Assembly (NCBI GenBank): GCA_045652705.1 | Contig: JAZRUV010000003.1 | Location: 1-35,266 of the forward strand | Direction: 5' to 3' | From: UMGS1649 sp045652705 | GTDB lineage: Bacteria > Bacillota > Clostridia > TANB77 > CAG-465 | Length of the DNA stretch: 35,266 bases | Shown here: in pieces, positions 20,929 to 29,711 of the stretch | How positions within the stretch are numbered: position 1 is the first letter of the stretch | How the letters are laid out: each line of letters opens with the position of its first letter | The notes under the pieces: model-generated | Seen by the model: only the letters and a program-made list of their open reading frames with translations | What the model was told of the DNA's origin: nothing | Database searches by the model: none | Translations under genes and position numbers: made by a program

Positions 20929-23709
20929 TTATTTACCGCAACATTGCTTATATTTTTTGCCACTTCCGCACGGGCAAGGTTCATTTCTACCAACCGTTTT
21001 TTCTACCCTTACAGGTTCTCTTTTTACTTGTTCATTATTAGTTGTTTGTCTCATAACGTTTACATCCGCCTTATTAAAACCATCTACTCTATTTATACTT
21101 TGTCCCAATTTATTCATTGTAGCATTTGTATTGTCTACGTTATATTTTACTGTAAATATTGCCCTTATTGTATCTTCTTTAATACTATTTGACATTTCAT
21201 CAAACAAATCAAAGCTTTCCATTTTATATGCATCTACAGGATTAGTTTGTCCATATGCTCTTAAATGTATACCTTCTTTTAAGTGAGACATATCATCTAT
21301 ATGAGCTTGCCATTTTTCATCTACTGTTCTTAACATCATCATTTTTTCAATAAAGTTATATTGTTCTTCTAATCCTTGCTTTGCAAAGGTTTCTTTTCTT
21401 TCATCATAAAGTTTAAATATTCTATTTACAACTTTTTGTTTAATTTCTTCCATGTCTAGCTTTGTATCTTGTTCAGTTATTATATTATCTATTGCAAATA
21501 AGCTTTGTAAAGTAGTATTTAAACTTTCTAAATCTACTTGTTCATGTCTATCTAAATGAGCCATATATAACTCAATTATACTTTCTATCTTGTTCTTTGT
21601 AATGTTTTTAATTACATCCTCAATAGAATCACTGTCTAATATTTGTCTTCTTTGAGAATATATTACATTACGTTGTTTGTTCATGACGTCATCATATTCA
21701 AGCACACTTTTTCTTATACTATAGTTTCTTCCCTCGACTCTCTTTTGTGCTGTTTCAATTGCACCTGTAAGCATTTTTTGCTCTATTGGTACATCTTCAG
21801 GAAGTCCTAACATATCTGCTAAGTATTGCACTTTGTCTGAGCCAAACAATTTCATCAAATCGTCTTCAAGCGAAATATAGAAACGAGATTCACCCACATC
21901 ACCTTGACGTCCAGCACGGCCTCTTAATTGGTTATCTATACGTCTAGATTCATGACGTTCACTACCAATTATCTTAAGGCCACCTGCTTCAATTACTTGT
22001 TCTTTTTCGTCTTTTAACTTATCTTTGAATTCTTTTTCTAACTTGTGATATTCTTCTCTAAGCTCAAGTATTTCGTGGTCAATAGTTGGTATTGGGCTTG
22101 TTGCAAGCTCTATTTTTTCGAGTTCAATCCCCTTTTTCTCTAATACTTTTCTTGCCATAAATTCAGGGTTACCGCCAAGTAGTATATCTGTACCACGTCC
22201 TGCCATATTAGTTGCTATTGTTACCGCTTTATATTTACCAGCTTGAGCAACAATTTCAGCTTCTCTTGCATGATACTTAGCATTTAATACTTCGTGCGGT
22301 ATCCTCTCAGCTCTTAATAATCTACTTAATTCTTCAGATTTTTCAATAGAAACTGTACCAACAAGAACAGGTTGACCCTTTTCATAACTCTCTTTTACAT
22401 CTTCAACTATTGCATTAAATTTACCCTTTTCAGTTTTATATACTACATCGTTTCTGTCCTCACGTACTACTGGTTTATTTGTTGGTATTTCAACTACATC
22501 AAGTCCAAATATCCCTTTAAATTCTGCTTCTTCAGATTTAGCAGTACCTGTCATACCCGCTAGTTTTTTATATAATCTAAAGTAGTTTTGGAATGTTATT
22601 GTAGCAAGTGTTTTAGATTCTCTAGCGATTTTTACTCCCTCTTTAGCTTCTATAGCTTGATGAAGTCCTTCGCTATATCTTCTACCTTCCATAATACGTC
22701 CAGTAAATTCATCTACTATTAATATTTCACCATCTTGTTCAATATAATCTATATCCTTTTTCATTATGCCATACGCTCTAAGCGCTTGGTTTACATGATG
22801 TGAAATTTCCATATTTTCTACATCTGTTAAACAGCCTATACCAAAATATTCTTCACATTTTTTTGTGCCACGTTCTGTTAAAGCTGTAGTTTTAGCTTTT
22901 AAATCTACAACATAATCATATTCTTCGTCAGATTCATCGAAGTTTTTGTTATCTGACTCAACTATAATTCTAGGTTTTAATTTTTTAACCAATTTATCTG
23001 TTTTTGTATAAAGTTCTGTAGATTCTTTACCCATACCAGATATTATAAGTGGTGTTCTTGCTTCATCTATAAGGATACTATCCACTTCATCGACAACGGC
23101 ATATTGTAAATCTCTTTGAACCATATCTGCTTTGTTTATGCACATATTGTCTCTTAAATAATCAAAGCCAAACTCATTGTTTGTTCCATAAGTTATATCT
23201 GAAGCATAAGCCATTTGCTTTTGGCTTGGTGTCATATTAGGCACAACAAGTCCTACTGTAAGTCCTAAAAATTTATATAGCTTACCCATCCAAGCACTAT
23301 GATAAGTTGCCAGGTAATCATTTACTGTTATAATATGTACACCTTTTCCAGTAAGAGCATTAAGATATGCTGGTAAAGTTACAACAAGCGTTTTACCTTC
23401 ACCAGTTTTCATTTCAGCTATTCTTCCTTGATGAAGTATAATTCCACCTATTAATTGCACCTTAAAGTGTTTCATGTTAAGCACCCTGCTTGATGCTTCT
23501 CTAACGACTGCAAAGGCTTCTGGAAGTATATCTTCTAATGTCTCACCTTTTTCTAGTCTGTCTTTAAACTCTTCTGTCTTATTTCTTAACTGTTCATCTG
23601 AAAGTTTTTGCATTTCCTCATCCATAGATTCTATTTTTTCTACCAAAGGCATTATTCTTTTTATTTCTTTTTCGCTATACGAACCAAATATTTTTTCTAT
23701 TAACCCCAT
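20929..23709 (-). CDS. secA: preprotein translocase ATPase SecA
   Basis: Motor ATPase that drives proteins through SecYEG. At 926 residues it is full length. The Walker A is MKTGEGKT (100-107). The DEAD-type Walker B region is VVDEVDSILIDEARTPLIIS. The second helicase half shows TNMAGRGTDILLGGNPEF and ESRRIDNQLRGRAGRQGDVG. The scaffold and wing domains follow, and the C-terminal zinc motif CPCGSGKKYKQCC binds SecB or lipids in relatives. ATG follows AAAGGAGAAC. It has its own promoter and terminator; prfB, often downstream, is absent. Confidence 0.98.
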   Translation of the reverse strand: MGLIEKIFGSYSEKEIKRIMPLVEKIESMDEEMQKLSDEQLRNKTEEFKDRLEKGETLEDILPEAFAVVREASSRVLNMKHFKVQLIGGIILHQGRIAEMKTGEGKTLVVTLPAYLNALTGKGVHIITVNDYLATYHSAWMGKLYKFLGLTVGLVVPNMTPSQKQMAYASDITYGTNNEFGFDYLRDNMCINKADMVQRDLQYAVVDEVDSILIDEARTPLIISGMGKESTELYTKTDKLVKKLKPRIIVESDNKNFDESDEEYDYVVDLKAKTTALTERGTKKCEEYFGIGCLTDVENMEISHHVNQALRAYGIMKKDIDYIEQDGEILIVDEFTGRIMEGRRYSEGLHQAIEAKEGVKIARESKTLATITFQNYFRLYKKLAGMTGTAKSEEAEFKGIFGLDVVEIPTNKPVVREDRNDVVYKTEKGKFNAIVEDVKESYEKGQPVLVGTVSIEKSEELSRLLRAERIPHEVLNAKYHAREAEIVAQAGKYKAVTIATNMAGRGTDILLGGNPEFMARKVLEKKGIELEKIELATSPIPTIDHEILELREEYHKLEKEFKDKLKDEKEQVIEAGGLKIIGSERHESRRIDNQLRGRAGRQGDVGESRFYISLEDDLMKLFGSDKVQYLADMLGLPEDVPIEQKMLTGAIETAQKRVEGRNYSIRKSVLEYDDVMNKQRNVIYSQRRQILDSDSIEDVIKNITKNKIESIIELYMAHLDRHEQVDLESLNTTLQSLFAIDNIITEQDTKLDMEEIKQKVVNRIFKLYDERKETFAKQGLEEQYNFIEKMMMLRTVDEKWQAHIDDMSHLKEGIHLRAYGQTNPVDAYKMESFDLFDEMSNSIKEDTIRAIFTVKYNVDNTNATMNKLGQSINRVDGFNKADVNVMRQTTNNEQVKREPVRVEKTVGRNEPCPCGSGKKYKQCCGK

Positions 23710-23744
23710 AAAGTTCTCCTTTTGTGTCTAATAAGACGGTAAAT

Positions 23745-23773
23745 ATTATATCACAAAAGTAAAGGTTTTTAAA
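23745..23773 (-). promoter_or_regulatory. probable secA promoter
   Basis: TATAAT (23750-23745) with extended -10 TGTGA, and a weak -35 TTTAAA (23773-23768) at 17-base spacing on the minus strand, about 36 bases before the start codon. Confidence 0.65.
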
Positions 23774-23833
23774 GATTTTTTAATTTGTTTATCTCATATT
23801 ATTATATTTTACAAGCTTTCTATAGGTTTTATG

Positions 23834-23862
23834 TTGACTTCAGTGCCTGCTTGTGCTATAAT
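23834..23862 (+). promoter_or_regulatory. promoter of the 145-residue protein gene
   Basis: TTGACT (23834-23839), 17 bases, TATAAT (23857-23862) with a TGTGC extended -10. Confidence 0.85.
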
Positions 23863-23907
23863 GTAGGAGTAAAATATATTTAAAAAACTAACGATTGGAG
23901 GTTTATT

Positions 23908-24345
23908 ATGAACGGTCTTTATATTTACAAAACACTTGCTTACGAAGACGAACTCCGCACTGTGGAATCTTCAGAAGATGAATTCCAGGAATTTCTGATG
24001 GGTGTAGCTCGGCCAGATTTTGCTAACAGAGATGTTCTTTGTGTAAAATTTCTCTTTGCAATCATCCCTGACTCCTTGGAAGACGCTGAAGAAACTTCGT
24101 GGTTTATCAACCCCAACACAGTAAAGGTTCCACCCTACTGCACAAGAGATATCTATGGTGCAAAACTGCCTGAAGATTATCCCCCGTATCTGCTGTTACT
24201 TGCCAAAGGCAAACCCAAGAAAAATATTTTGTTTGCCTATGACATGTTCCTCTCCGAAGGAGTATCTGAAGAGCATGATTATCGGGTTGATTATCCTAAG
24301 AGTTTCAAACAGTTTTCGGATTGGTATAGCAAGAACCCCTACTAA
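23908..24345 (+). CDS. uncharacterised protein, 145 residues
   Basis: Not recognised. It looks like an acidic, soluble, globular protein with no signal peptide or membrane segment. Noticeable parts are the N-terminal MNGLYIYKTLAYEDELRTVE, an aromatic- and Pro-rich middle (SWFINPNTVKVPPYCTRDIY, LPEDYPPYLLLLAKGKPKKN) and YPKSFKQFSDWYSKNPY at the end. By eye it is richer in G and C than neighbouring genes. It forms a complete single-gene unit: near-perfect promoter, TTGGAGG ribosome site and strong terminator. Confidence 0.75.
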   Translation: MNGLYIYKTLAYEDELRTVESSEDEFQEFLMGVARPDFANRDVLCVKFLFAIIPDSLEDAEETSWFINPNTVKVPPYCTRDIYGAKLPEDYPPYLLLLAKGKPKKNILFAYDMFLSEGVSEEHDYRVDYPKSFKQFSDWYSKNPY

Positions 24346-24370
24346 CACATGTTAAGTTGGTAGACATTGA

Positions 24371-24405
24371 TAACCAAGGTGGAATTCCACCTTGGTTATT
24401 TTTAT
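24371..24405 (+). terminator. terminator of the 145-residue protein gene
   Basis: AACCAAGGTGG and CCACCTTGGTT form an 11-13-bp stem centred on GGAATTCC near 24385, followed by ATTTTTAT. Confidence 0.9.
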
Positions 24406-24468
24406 ATTTCTTTGCATAATACGTCTCGCTTTTGAATATTATTTACTAATTAGCTTTTGAGGTGAATT

Positions 24469-24957
24469 ATGTTTGTTTGTAATATGAAATTAAATATAAA
24501 GAAAATTTTAATTATTTCAGCTGTTATTTTAGTTACTATTGCGCTATTTTTTGAAATAACCAGCATGTTTAAAAACAATTTATCTGATTCTCTTGATTAT
24601 GTCCTAGATGAAAACAACTTTACTGAAACATTAAAAAACGTTCACGACAATATAGACGAAAACGTTGGAAAGAAAATAAAACTTTCAGGTTTTGTCTTTA
24701 GGCTTCCGGATTTTAGAAGCAACTACTTTGTATGCGGAAGAAATATGTTACTGGATGATGAAGAAAAAGTTGTTGGTTTCTTGTGTACATATAATCAAGA
24801 TATTGAGCTTGCTGATGGTGAATGGCTAGAAATTACCGGCACCATTATTAAAGGTTATTATACAACAGATATGCCAGTTATAGAAATAGAAAGTATAAAC
24901 AAAATTGCAGCACCAACTAATACCTTTGTAAAAACACCAGATTTTTTAACTAATTAG
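24469..24957 (+). CDS. membrane-anchored protein with DUF1980-like domain
   Basis: A 162-residue protein with one N-terminal membrane segment (about 12-30, ILIISAVILVTIALFFEI) and an extracytoplasmic domain. Residues about 65-155 resemble the C-terminal domain of DUF1980 / YcgQ-like proteins: KKIKLSGFVFRLPDFRSNYF, VVGFLCTYNQ, GEWLEITGTI and MPVIEIESINKIAAPTNTFV. That family is usually paired with a permease and linked by others to metal transport, but no such permease gene is adjacent here. The Cys pair common in this domain is reduced to one Cys. Start ATG follows GAGGTG. The family assignment is tentative. Confidence 0.7.
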   Translation: MFVCNMKLNIKKILIISAVILVTIALFFEITSMFKNNLSDSLDYVLDENNFTETLKNVHDNIDENVGKKIKLSGFVFRLPDFRSNYFVCGRNMLLDDEEKVVGFLCTYNQDIELADGEWLEITGTIIKGYYTTDMPVIEIESINKIAAPTNTFVKTPDFLTN

Positions 24958-24968
24958 GTAGTCTCTAG

Positions 24969-24997
24969 TTATTTTTATCTAATTTTTGTGATATAAT
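24969..24997 (+). promoter_or_regulatory. probable promoter of the flavin reductase-like gene
   Basis: TATAAT (24992-24997) with a TGTGA extended -10; the -35 position (TTATTT) is weak. It lies 18 bases before the start codon. Confidence 0.5.
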
Positions 24998-25015
24998 TGT
25001 TTTGAGGTGTTAATA

Positions 25016-25585
25016 ATGAGTAAATTAAAGTGGAAACCTGGTACTATGGTATATCCGTTGCCACCTGTTATGGTTTCTTGTGGTAATGTGGAAAACAGCA
25101 ATATACTAACTATTGCTTGGACTGGAATAATATGTACTGACCCTGCAATGACATACGTATCTATTAGAAAAGAAAGACATTCTTACGATATTATAAAATC
25201 TAGCGGTGAATTTGTGATAAATTTGGCAAGTAGCGATTTAGCACGTACTGTAGATTTCTGTGGTGTCAAATCTGGCAGGGACATAGATAAATTCAAAGAA
25301 TGTCATTTAACTAAAGAACAAGGTTCTGAGGTAAACGTTCCTATGATAAAAGAGTGCCCTATAAATATAGAATGTCGTGTTAAAGAAATTAAAGAATTAG
25401 GCACTCACGATATGTTTATGGCAGAAATATTAGCTGTAAATGTTGATGAAAAATACTTAGATGAAACTGGACGTTTCGATATGGAAGCTTGTAATCTTTT
25501 AGCTTACTCTCATGGCCAATATTATGCACTTGGAGAACGTCTTGGCAAATTTGGATTCAGTGTAGAAAAAAAGAAAAGGAAATAA
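25016..25585 (+). CDS. flavin reductase-like, FMN-binding split-barrel protein
   Basis: A 189-residue flavin reductase family protein, probably binding FMN and acting in an NAD(P)H-dependent reduction; partner and substrate are unknown. Family features are WKPGTMVYPLPPVMVSCGN, TIAWTGIICTDPAMTYVSIR, HSYDIIKSSGEFVINLASSD and the RTVDFCGVKSGRDIDKF segment, with GLEPxxx-type variation. The C-terminus (HGQYYALGERLGKFGFSVEK) is as in clostridial members. ATG at 25016 follows GAGGTGT; a TTG three codons earlier overlaps that site. It is a single gene with a bidirectional terminator after it. Confidence 0.88.
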   Translation: MSKLKWKPGTMVYPLPPVMVSCGNVENSNILTIAWTGIICTDPAMTYVSIRKERHSYDIIKSSGEFVINLASSDLARTVDFCGVKSGRDIDKFKECHLTKEQGSEVNVPMIKECPINIECRVKEIKELGTHDMFMAEILAVNVDEKYLDETGRFDMEACNLLAYSHGQYYALGERLGKFGFSVEKKKRK

Positions 25586-25630
25586 CTCAACTAAATATGC
25601 TATAACTAACTATATTACAACAAAAAATAT

Positions 25631-25657
25631 AACTCCGCGAGTCTTGCGGAGTTTTTT
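25631..25657. terminator. bidirectional terminator
   Basis: AACTCCGC and GCGGAGTT (25631-25638, 25646-25653) form an 8-bp stem with T runs on both sides (TTTTTT after it, and the complement of CAAAAAATAT before it). It lies between convergent genes. Confidence 0.85.
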
Positions 25658-25685
25658 GTATAAAATATATCTTAAATTAATTTGA

Positions 25686-26534
25686 TTAATCTAAGGAATT
25701 AGCATAATCTTTCATTTCTTTCGCGTCTATTGCTTGAGTTCCTGCTGATTCGCATATTATTGTAGGTTCTAGTTTTAATTTTTTAATGGCTTTTATCACC
25801 GCTTTATAATCTGGTCCAAAGCCTTCATCTGCAAAGGTGACGTGATTTTTTTCACCACCATTTACAGTGTATTCCATCTGACTCATATGGCTATGGAAGT
25901 GTTTCATTCTATCATAACCAAGTTCATCTATATACATTTGAAGTTCTTTTTCAAAATCTTCAGATGTTTTCAGTGCACCTAAATGTCTACAATACAAATG
26001 GCCAAAATCTATAGTAGGAATTAATCTCTCATCAATTTTGCACATTTTAATTATTTCTTTGCTGTCTCCTAATTGATTTATCTTACCCATAGTTTCAGGA
26101 CATATTGTAATGTCTCCTAACCCTAACTTGTCCGCTTCATCTAATGCTCTTTTCAAAAGTTTACATGCACTTTCAACTGCATATTCTCTATCTAAGCCCA
26201 AAAGTGCTCCTGCATGAACAACTACTTTAGTTGCTCCTAGTTTCTTAGCTGCTGCCATCGAATCTGTTATATATTTTATAGTAGCAATTTGCTTTGCTTC
26301 CTCTTGTGTAGATAGAGATATATAATATGGGCTATGTACACTAAGAGAAATATTGTATTTCTCTGCCTCTTGTTTTATTTTCGCCGCTTTCTCATCAGAG
26401 ACCTTAACACCTCTAGAACATTGATATTCATATGCATCAAGTCCTATTTCGCTTAAATATTTTGGCATTTGCTCTGAATTTTTATAGCCTGCTTCATAAA
26501 AACTTTGTGCGTTTCCAGCTGGTCCAAATTTCAT
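25686..26534 (-). CDS. nfo: endonuclease IV family AP endonuclease (TIM barrel)
   Basis: Probably cuts DNA at abasic sites for base excision repair. It has 282 residues. Metal-ligand positions of the Nfo family can be placed: H67 (VHSPYY), H107 (VVVHAG), E147 (ICPETMG), D176 and H179 (TIDFGHL), H214 or H216 (HFHSHMS), H231 (NHVTFADEG) and E262 (ICESAG). All are present, so activity is likely. The N-terminus is KFGPAGNAQSFYEAG, a clostridial-type variant. First come yqeG and the prepilin peptidase gene; it lies 11 bases after the latter and ends the operon. Confidence 0.88.
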   Translation of the reverse strand: MKFGPAGNAQSFYEAGYKNSEQMPKYLSEIGLDAYEYQCSRGVKVSDEKAAKIKQEAEKYNISLSVHSPYYISLSTQEEAKQIATIKYITDSMAAAKKLGATKVVVHAGALLGLDREYAVESACKLLKRALDEADKLGLGDITICPETMGKINQLGDSKEIIKMCKIDERLIPTIDFGHLYCRHLGALKTSEDFEKELQMYIDELGYDRMKHFHSHMSQMEYTVNGGEKNHVTFADEGFGPDYKAVIKAIKKLKLEPTIICESAGTQAIDAKEMKDYANSLD

Positions 26535-26545
26535 ATATTCACCTC

Positions 26546-27322
26546 TTAATTTATTATTTTAAACATCAAATCTGTAAATCCATTTGCAAGCCAAGTGCAC
26601 GCATTAAAGTATGCATCTAAAAACGGCTGTGTTCCAAAAAATATAACAAGAATAGTAGCTATTACAATATATGGTCCAAAAGCCATATATTGAGATTTTT
26701 CTGTTTTGCCAGTTACAATTAATACTACTGCAACAATTGCTGCTAGAAAAAAGGCCATAACTGTTATAGTTAATATTATTTCAGCTTGAGAAAAGAAATC
26801 CATAAAACCTGTCGGCAATGCTTTTATTCCAAATAAAAGGCCAAGCCCCGTCATGAGCTTTATATCTCCCATCCCCATTCCTTCTTTTCTAAATACAATT
26901 TTAGAAAAGATGGCAATAAGTACAAATATTACTCCTCCAAGAAACATCCCTATTAAGTGTCCTAACCAATTCATATAATCTATAGCTGTTACTATAATTC
27001 CAAGAAGTAATATTACTACTTGCACAGTGTCTGGTATAAGTTGCATCTTAAAATCTATAACTGTTGCTACAATAAGCATAGATATTAGCACCATATATAT
27101 GTATGATATATATGTAACTCCTGCAAAATATATTGTTAAATTGAATAACGCAATTAATACCATACTATATATCCAGTCGAATTTAAATCCGTTTTTTAAT
27201 GTTGGTATTAATTTTTTAATAGCATTTTCATCTTCAATTATTTCTGGGAGTCTATGTATTAAATGGGCTGTAACTTGTCCTAAGACAACAGCTATAACAC
27301 TCGCAATTATATAACTAATCAT
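26546..27322 (-). CDS. type IV prepilin peptidase (A24), lacking the Cys motif
   Basis: An integral membrane aspartic peptidase of 258 residues with about 7-8 membrane segments. The two catalytic Asp are D90 (VIDFKMQLIPD) and D153 in GMGMGDIKL (GxGD motif). It would cleave type IV-like prepilin leader peptides. The N-terminal cytoplasmic loop lacks the paired CxxC motifs of bifunctional peptidase-methylases, so it probably does not N-methylate. No pilin genes are in the window. Its start overlaps yqeG by 4 bases. Confidence 0.9.
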   Translation of the reverse strand: MISYIIASVIAVVLGQVTAHLIHRLPEIIEDENAIKKLIPTLKNGFKFDWIYSMVLIALFNLTIYFAGVTYISYIYMVLISMLIVATVIDFKMQLIPDTVQVVILLLGIIVTAIDYMNWLGHLIGMFLGGVIFVLIAIFSKIVFRKEGMGMGDIKLMTGLGLLFGIKALPTGFMDFFSQAEIILTITVMAFFLAAIVAVVLIVTGKTEKSQYMAFGPYIVIATILVIFFGTQPFLDAYFNACTWLANGFTDLMFKIIN

Positions 27323-27816
27323 TTTTTATCCTCTTTCAATTTCTTAAGTATTATTTTCTCAATTGGCCTTTTTATTAATGTAAAAGGTCCTTCTTTTTTA
27401 TTTATTGGATTTACAAGTATAGATTTTATTCCAAATCTGTTTGCACCCCATACATCCGTAAATACTTGGTCTCCTACCATTACTACTTCTTCTTTTTTTA
27501 GTTCAAGTAAGTTAAGTGCCATTTCGAATCCTTTTGTACTAGGCTTTTTCGCAAAGCAAAGGCCTAAAACATCTAAATCCGTCATTATCTTTCTAACCTT
27601 TTTTATATTTACGCTGTTACTTAATATACATATTTTATATCCTAACTCTTTTGCTTCTTTAATCCAGTTATGGCAACCTTCTGTAATACCTTTTCCCATT
27701 GTTGCTATTGTATTGTCTACATCAAATATAAGGCCTTTTATATTGTCTCTTTCAAGAAGCACAAAAGGTATTTTTTCTACACTAGATATCATATATGTTG
27801 GTTTAAATTTTTCCAC
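27319..27816 (-). CDS. yqeG: YqeG family HAD IIIA-type phosphatase
   Basis: A 165-residue HAD-superfamily protein. Motif I is IFDVDNTI (D32, D34), motif II is CILSNS (about 64-69) and motif III/IV is VMVGDQVFTDVWGAN. The family is linked to phosphatidylglycerophosphate phosphatase-like activity in some organisms; the substrate here is inferred only. Unusually it is not next to the aroE or yqeH genes seen in bacilli. It is the first gene of the yqeG-prepilin peptidase-nfo operon, with a 4-base stop/start overlap. Confidence 0.9.
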   Translation of the reverse strand: MEKFKPTYMISSVEKIPFVLLERDNIKGLIFDVDNTIATMGKGITEGCHNWIKEAKELGYKICILSNSVNIKKVRKIMTDLDVLGLCFAKKPSTKGFEMALNLLELKKEEVVMVGDQVFTDVWGANRFGIKSILVNPINKKEGPFTLIKRPIEKIILKKLKEDKK

Positions 27817-27881
27817 GTTTAATCTCCTTTTCCCTTTACACAGTATATTATCATTTTAATAGATATTTTTCAATTATATCA

Positions 27882-27909
27882 TTGAAAATTTTATATTTTA
27901 TGGTATACT
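27882..27909 (+). promoter_or_regulatory. tyrS promoter
   Basis: TTGAAA (27882-27887), 16 bases, TATACT (27904-27909). The leader to the start codon is only about 45 bases, too short for a T-box. Confidence 0.7.
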
Positions 27910-27957
27910 TTTATTAAATTGTACCTAAATTAGGCGATTTGGAAAGGAGTGATAAAT

Positions 27958-29190
27958 TTGGATACAGTTTACGAAGAACTTAAGTCTCGTGACCTTATAA
28001 AGCAAATAGCTTTCGAAGATGAGTTTCAAAAATTAGCAAAGGAGGAAAAGTTTTCAGTATATCTAGGCATAGATCCTACGGCCGATAGTATTCATATTGG
28101 TCACTTTATACCTTTAATGCTTATGTCATACTTTCAAAAGCATGGTCATAGACCAATACTTTTAATGGGTGGTGGAACAGCTCTTATAGGAGACCCATCT
28201 GGTAAATCAGATATGAGAAAAATGCTAACTCGCGAAGACATTATGAATAATGTTGAAAAAATAAAAAAACAAGTTAGTAAATTCGTTTCTTTTGAAGGTG
28301 AAAATGCAGCAATTATAGTTAATAATGCTGACTGGATTTTAAATCTAAATTATATGGATTTTATCCGTACATATGGTGTACACTTCAATGTAAATCAAAT
28401 GCTTGATGCAGAGTGTTTCAAAATGAGAATGGAAAAAGGCCTTACATTCTTTGAACTTAACTACATGTTAATGCAAAGTTATGACTTTTTAAAATTGTTT
28501 GAAACAGAAAATTGTAGAGTACAAATTGGTGGAGATGACCAATGGTCAAATATGTTAGCAGGTGTATCTTTAATTAGAAAAATACACAAAAGCGGAAGTT
28601 TTTGTTTAACTTGCCCATTACTTTTAAATTCTGATGGAACTAAAATGGGTAAAACAGTTAAAGGTGCTTTATGGTTAGACCCTGAAAAAACAACTCCATA
28701 CGAATTCTACCAATACTGGAGAAATGTTGGAGACACGGAAGTAAATCAAATACTTAGAATGCTTACATATCTTCCAATGGAAGAAGTAAATAGACTTTCA
28801 AATCTTGAAGGCGAACAAATAAATGAAGCTAAAAAAATAGCAGCATACGAAATAACAAAATTAGTTCACGGTGAGGATGCTGCAAATGAAGCTAAGAAAA
28901 CATCTGAAGAATTGTTTGAAAACAAAAACAGTGCCGAAAATATGCCGCAAGTAGTACTCGACAAAAACACTTTTATAGATAGTACAATATCTTTACTTGA
29001 TGTAATGGTACAAACAGGCACAGCAAAATCTAAAGGAGATGCTAAAACTTTAATTTCTCAGGGTGGTATTTCACTTGATGATGAAAAAGTAGCAGATATT
29101 TTCCACAGAATCCACATGGATAATTTTGAAAAAGGTTACGTAGTTCTTAAAAAAGGAAAGAAAATATTTATAAAACTTATTGTTGAATAG
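27958..29190 (+). CDS. tyrS: tyrosyl-tRNA synthetase
   Basis: Charges tRNA-Tyr. It has 410 residues, as usual. The class I HIGH motif is HIGH at 46-49 (DPTADSIHIGH), and the KMSKS-like loop is KMGKT (TKMGKTVKGALWL). The Tyr-binding region shows YMLMQSYDFLKLF and QIGGDDQWSNM. The C-terminal S4-like RNA-binding domain spans about 340-410. TTG at 27958 is chosen because AAAGGAG lies 8 bases upstream; a GTG at 27949 falls inside that site. Own promoter and terminator. Confidence 0.96.
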   Translation: MDTVYEELKSRDLIKQIAFEDEFQKLAKEEKFSVYLGIDPTADSIHIGHFIPLMLMSYFQKHGHRPILLMGGGTALIGDPSGKSDMRKMLTREDIMNNVEKIKKQVSKFVSFEGENAAIIVNNADWILNLNYMDFIRTYGVHFNVNQMLDAECFKMRMEKGLTFFELNYMLMQSYDFLKLFETENCRVQIGGDDQWSNMLAGVSLIRKIHKSGSFCLTCPLLLNSDGTKMGKTVKGALWLDPEKTTPYEFYQYWRNVGDTEVNQILRMLTYLPMEEVNRLSNLEGEQINEAKKIAAYEITKLVHGEDAANEAKKTSEELFENKNSAENMPQVVLDKNTFIDSTISLLDVMVQTGTAKSKGDAKTLISQGGISLDDEKVADIFHRIHMDNFEKGYVVLKKGKKIFIKLIVE

Positions 29191-29197
29191 TTTTTAA

Positions 29198-29230
29198 CCC
29201 CTAAATTCATTAGGAATTTAGGGGCTTTGT
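29198..29230 (+). terminator. tyrS terminator
   Basis: CCCCTAAATTC (29198-29208) and GAATTTAGGGG (29214-29224) form an 11-bp stem followed by CTTTGTTT. It also lies just after the stop of the convergent gene at 29231. Confidence 0.85.
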
Positions 29231-29470
29231 TTAGTCTCCGAACATTTCTTTAAGTCCTTCACAGATTTCATATGTCTTTTTTGTAATTTTCTCTCTTTCG
29301 CTCTCGAGATCACTAGAAATAGATACCATAACCTTCTCTTTACCGTGAATTATAGTTCCTATTACAGCTCCGCAGTGAAATGAGTTTGTAATTACGATAT
29401 CAAACTGATATACGCCTGGAACAATCCGCTGTCTGAAAAGCAAAGCAATCTCACTGCTAATGTTATCCAT
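29231..29470 (-). CDS. uncharacterised protein, 79 residues
   Basis: Not recognised. A small soluble protein with a beta-rich first half (GVYQFDIVITNSFHCGAVIG, KVMVSISSDLE) and a charged helical end (REKITKKTYEICEGLKEMFG). No signal peptide or membrane segment. It is monocistronic, with TTGAAA / TGTGT-TATAAT promoter and a GGAGGATG ribosome site. It sits between tyrS and the toxin-antitoxin candidate, transcribed divergently from the latter. Confidence 0.7.
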   Translation of the reverse strand: MDNISSEIALLFRQRIVPGVYQFDIVITNSFHCGAVIGTIIHGKEKVMVSISSDLESEREKITKKTYEICEGLKEMFGD

Positions 29471-29516
29471 ATTTCATCCTCCAAAATTTTGTAGATTTGA
29501 GTTTTTGCACATATGT

Positions 29517-29545
29517 ATTATAACACATTATTATGCAAATTTCAA
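29517..29545 (-). promoter_or_regulatory. promoter of the 79-residue protein gene
   Basis: TTGAAA (29545-29540), 17 bases, TATAAT (29522-29517) with a TGTGT extended -10 on the minus strand. Confidence 0.8.
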
Positions 29546-29626
29546 TATATTTAATTATTAACTTATTGCATATAATAAGTTCTCTATTACTATTACAAAA
29601 AACTTTAACAATTTATTCCAAATTAG

Positions 29627-29655
29627 TTGATAATACACCTATTGTGTTGTATAAT
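29627..29655 (+). promoter_or_regulatory. promoter of the small membrane peptide (toxin candidate)
   Basis: TTGATA (29627-29632), exactly 17 bases, perfect TATAAT (29650-29655). The transcript would start near 29662, giving a 5' leader of about 60 nt. Confidence 0.85.
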
Positions 29656-29676
29656 ACACGCAGGGAATATCAGTTG

Positions 29677-29711
29677 TTGAGTGTCTACCTCCTATTCCAA
29701 AAGAGAGGAGG
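29677..29711 (+). promoter_or_regulatory. structured 5' leader: anti-Shine-Dalgarno and long-range pairing arm
   Basis: CCTCCT (29688-29693) is the exact complement of AGGAGG (29706-29711), the ribosome site of the small peptide, so a 6-bp hairpin would hide it. TTGAGTGTCTACCT (29677-29690) is complementary to AGGTAGACATTCAA (29853-29866) in the same mRNA's 3' region, 13 Watson-Crick pairs plus one G-U. The two pairings overlap at 29688-29690 and so compete. Such structures are typical of type I toxin mRNAs. Confidence 0.65.

Noticed and set aside
27817..27957. T-box leader before tyrS
   Set aside because: The promoter lies only about 45 bases before the start codon, and no T-box sequence or stem structure is present.
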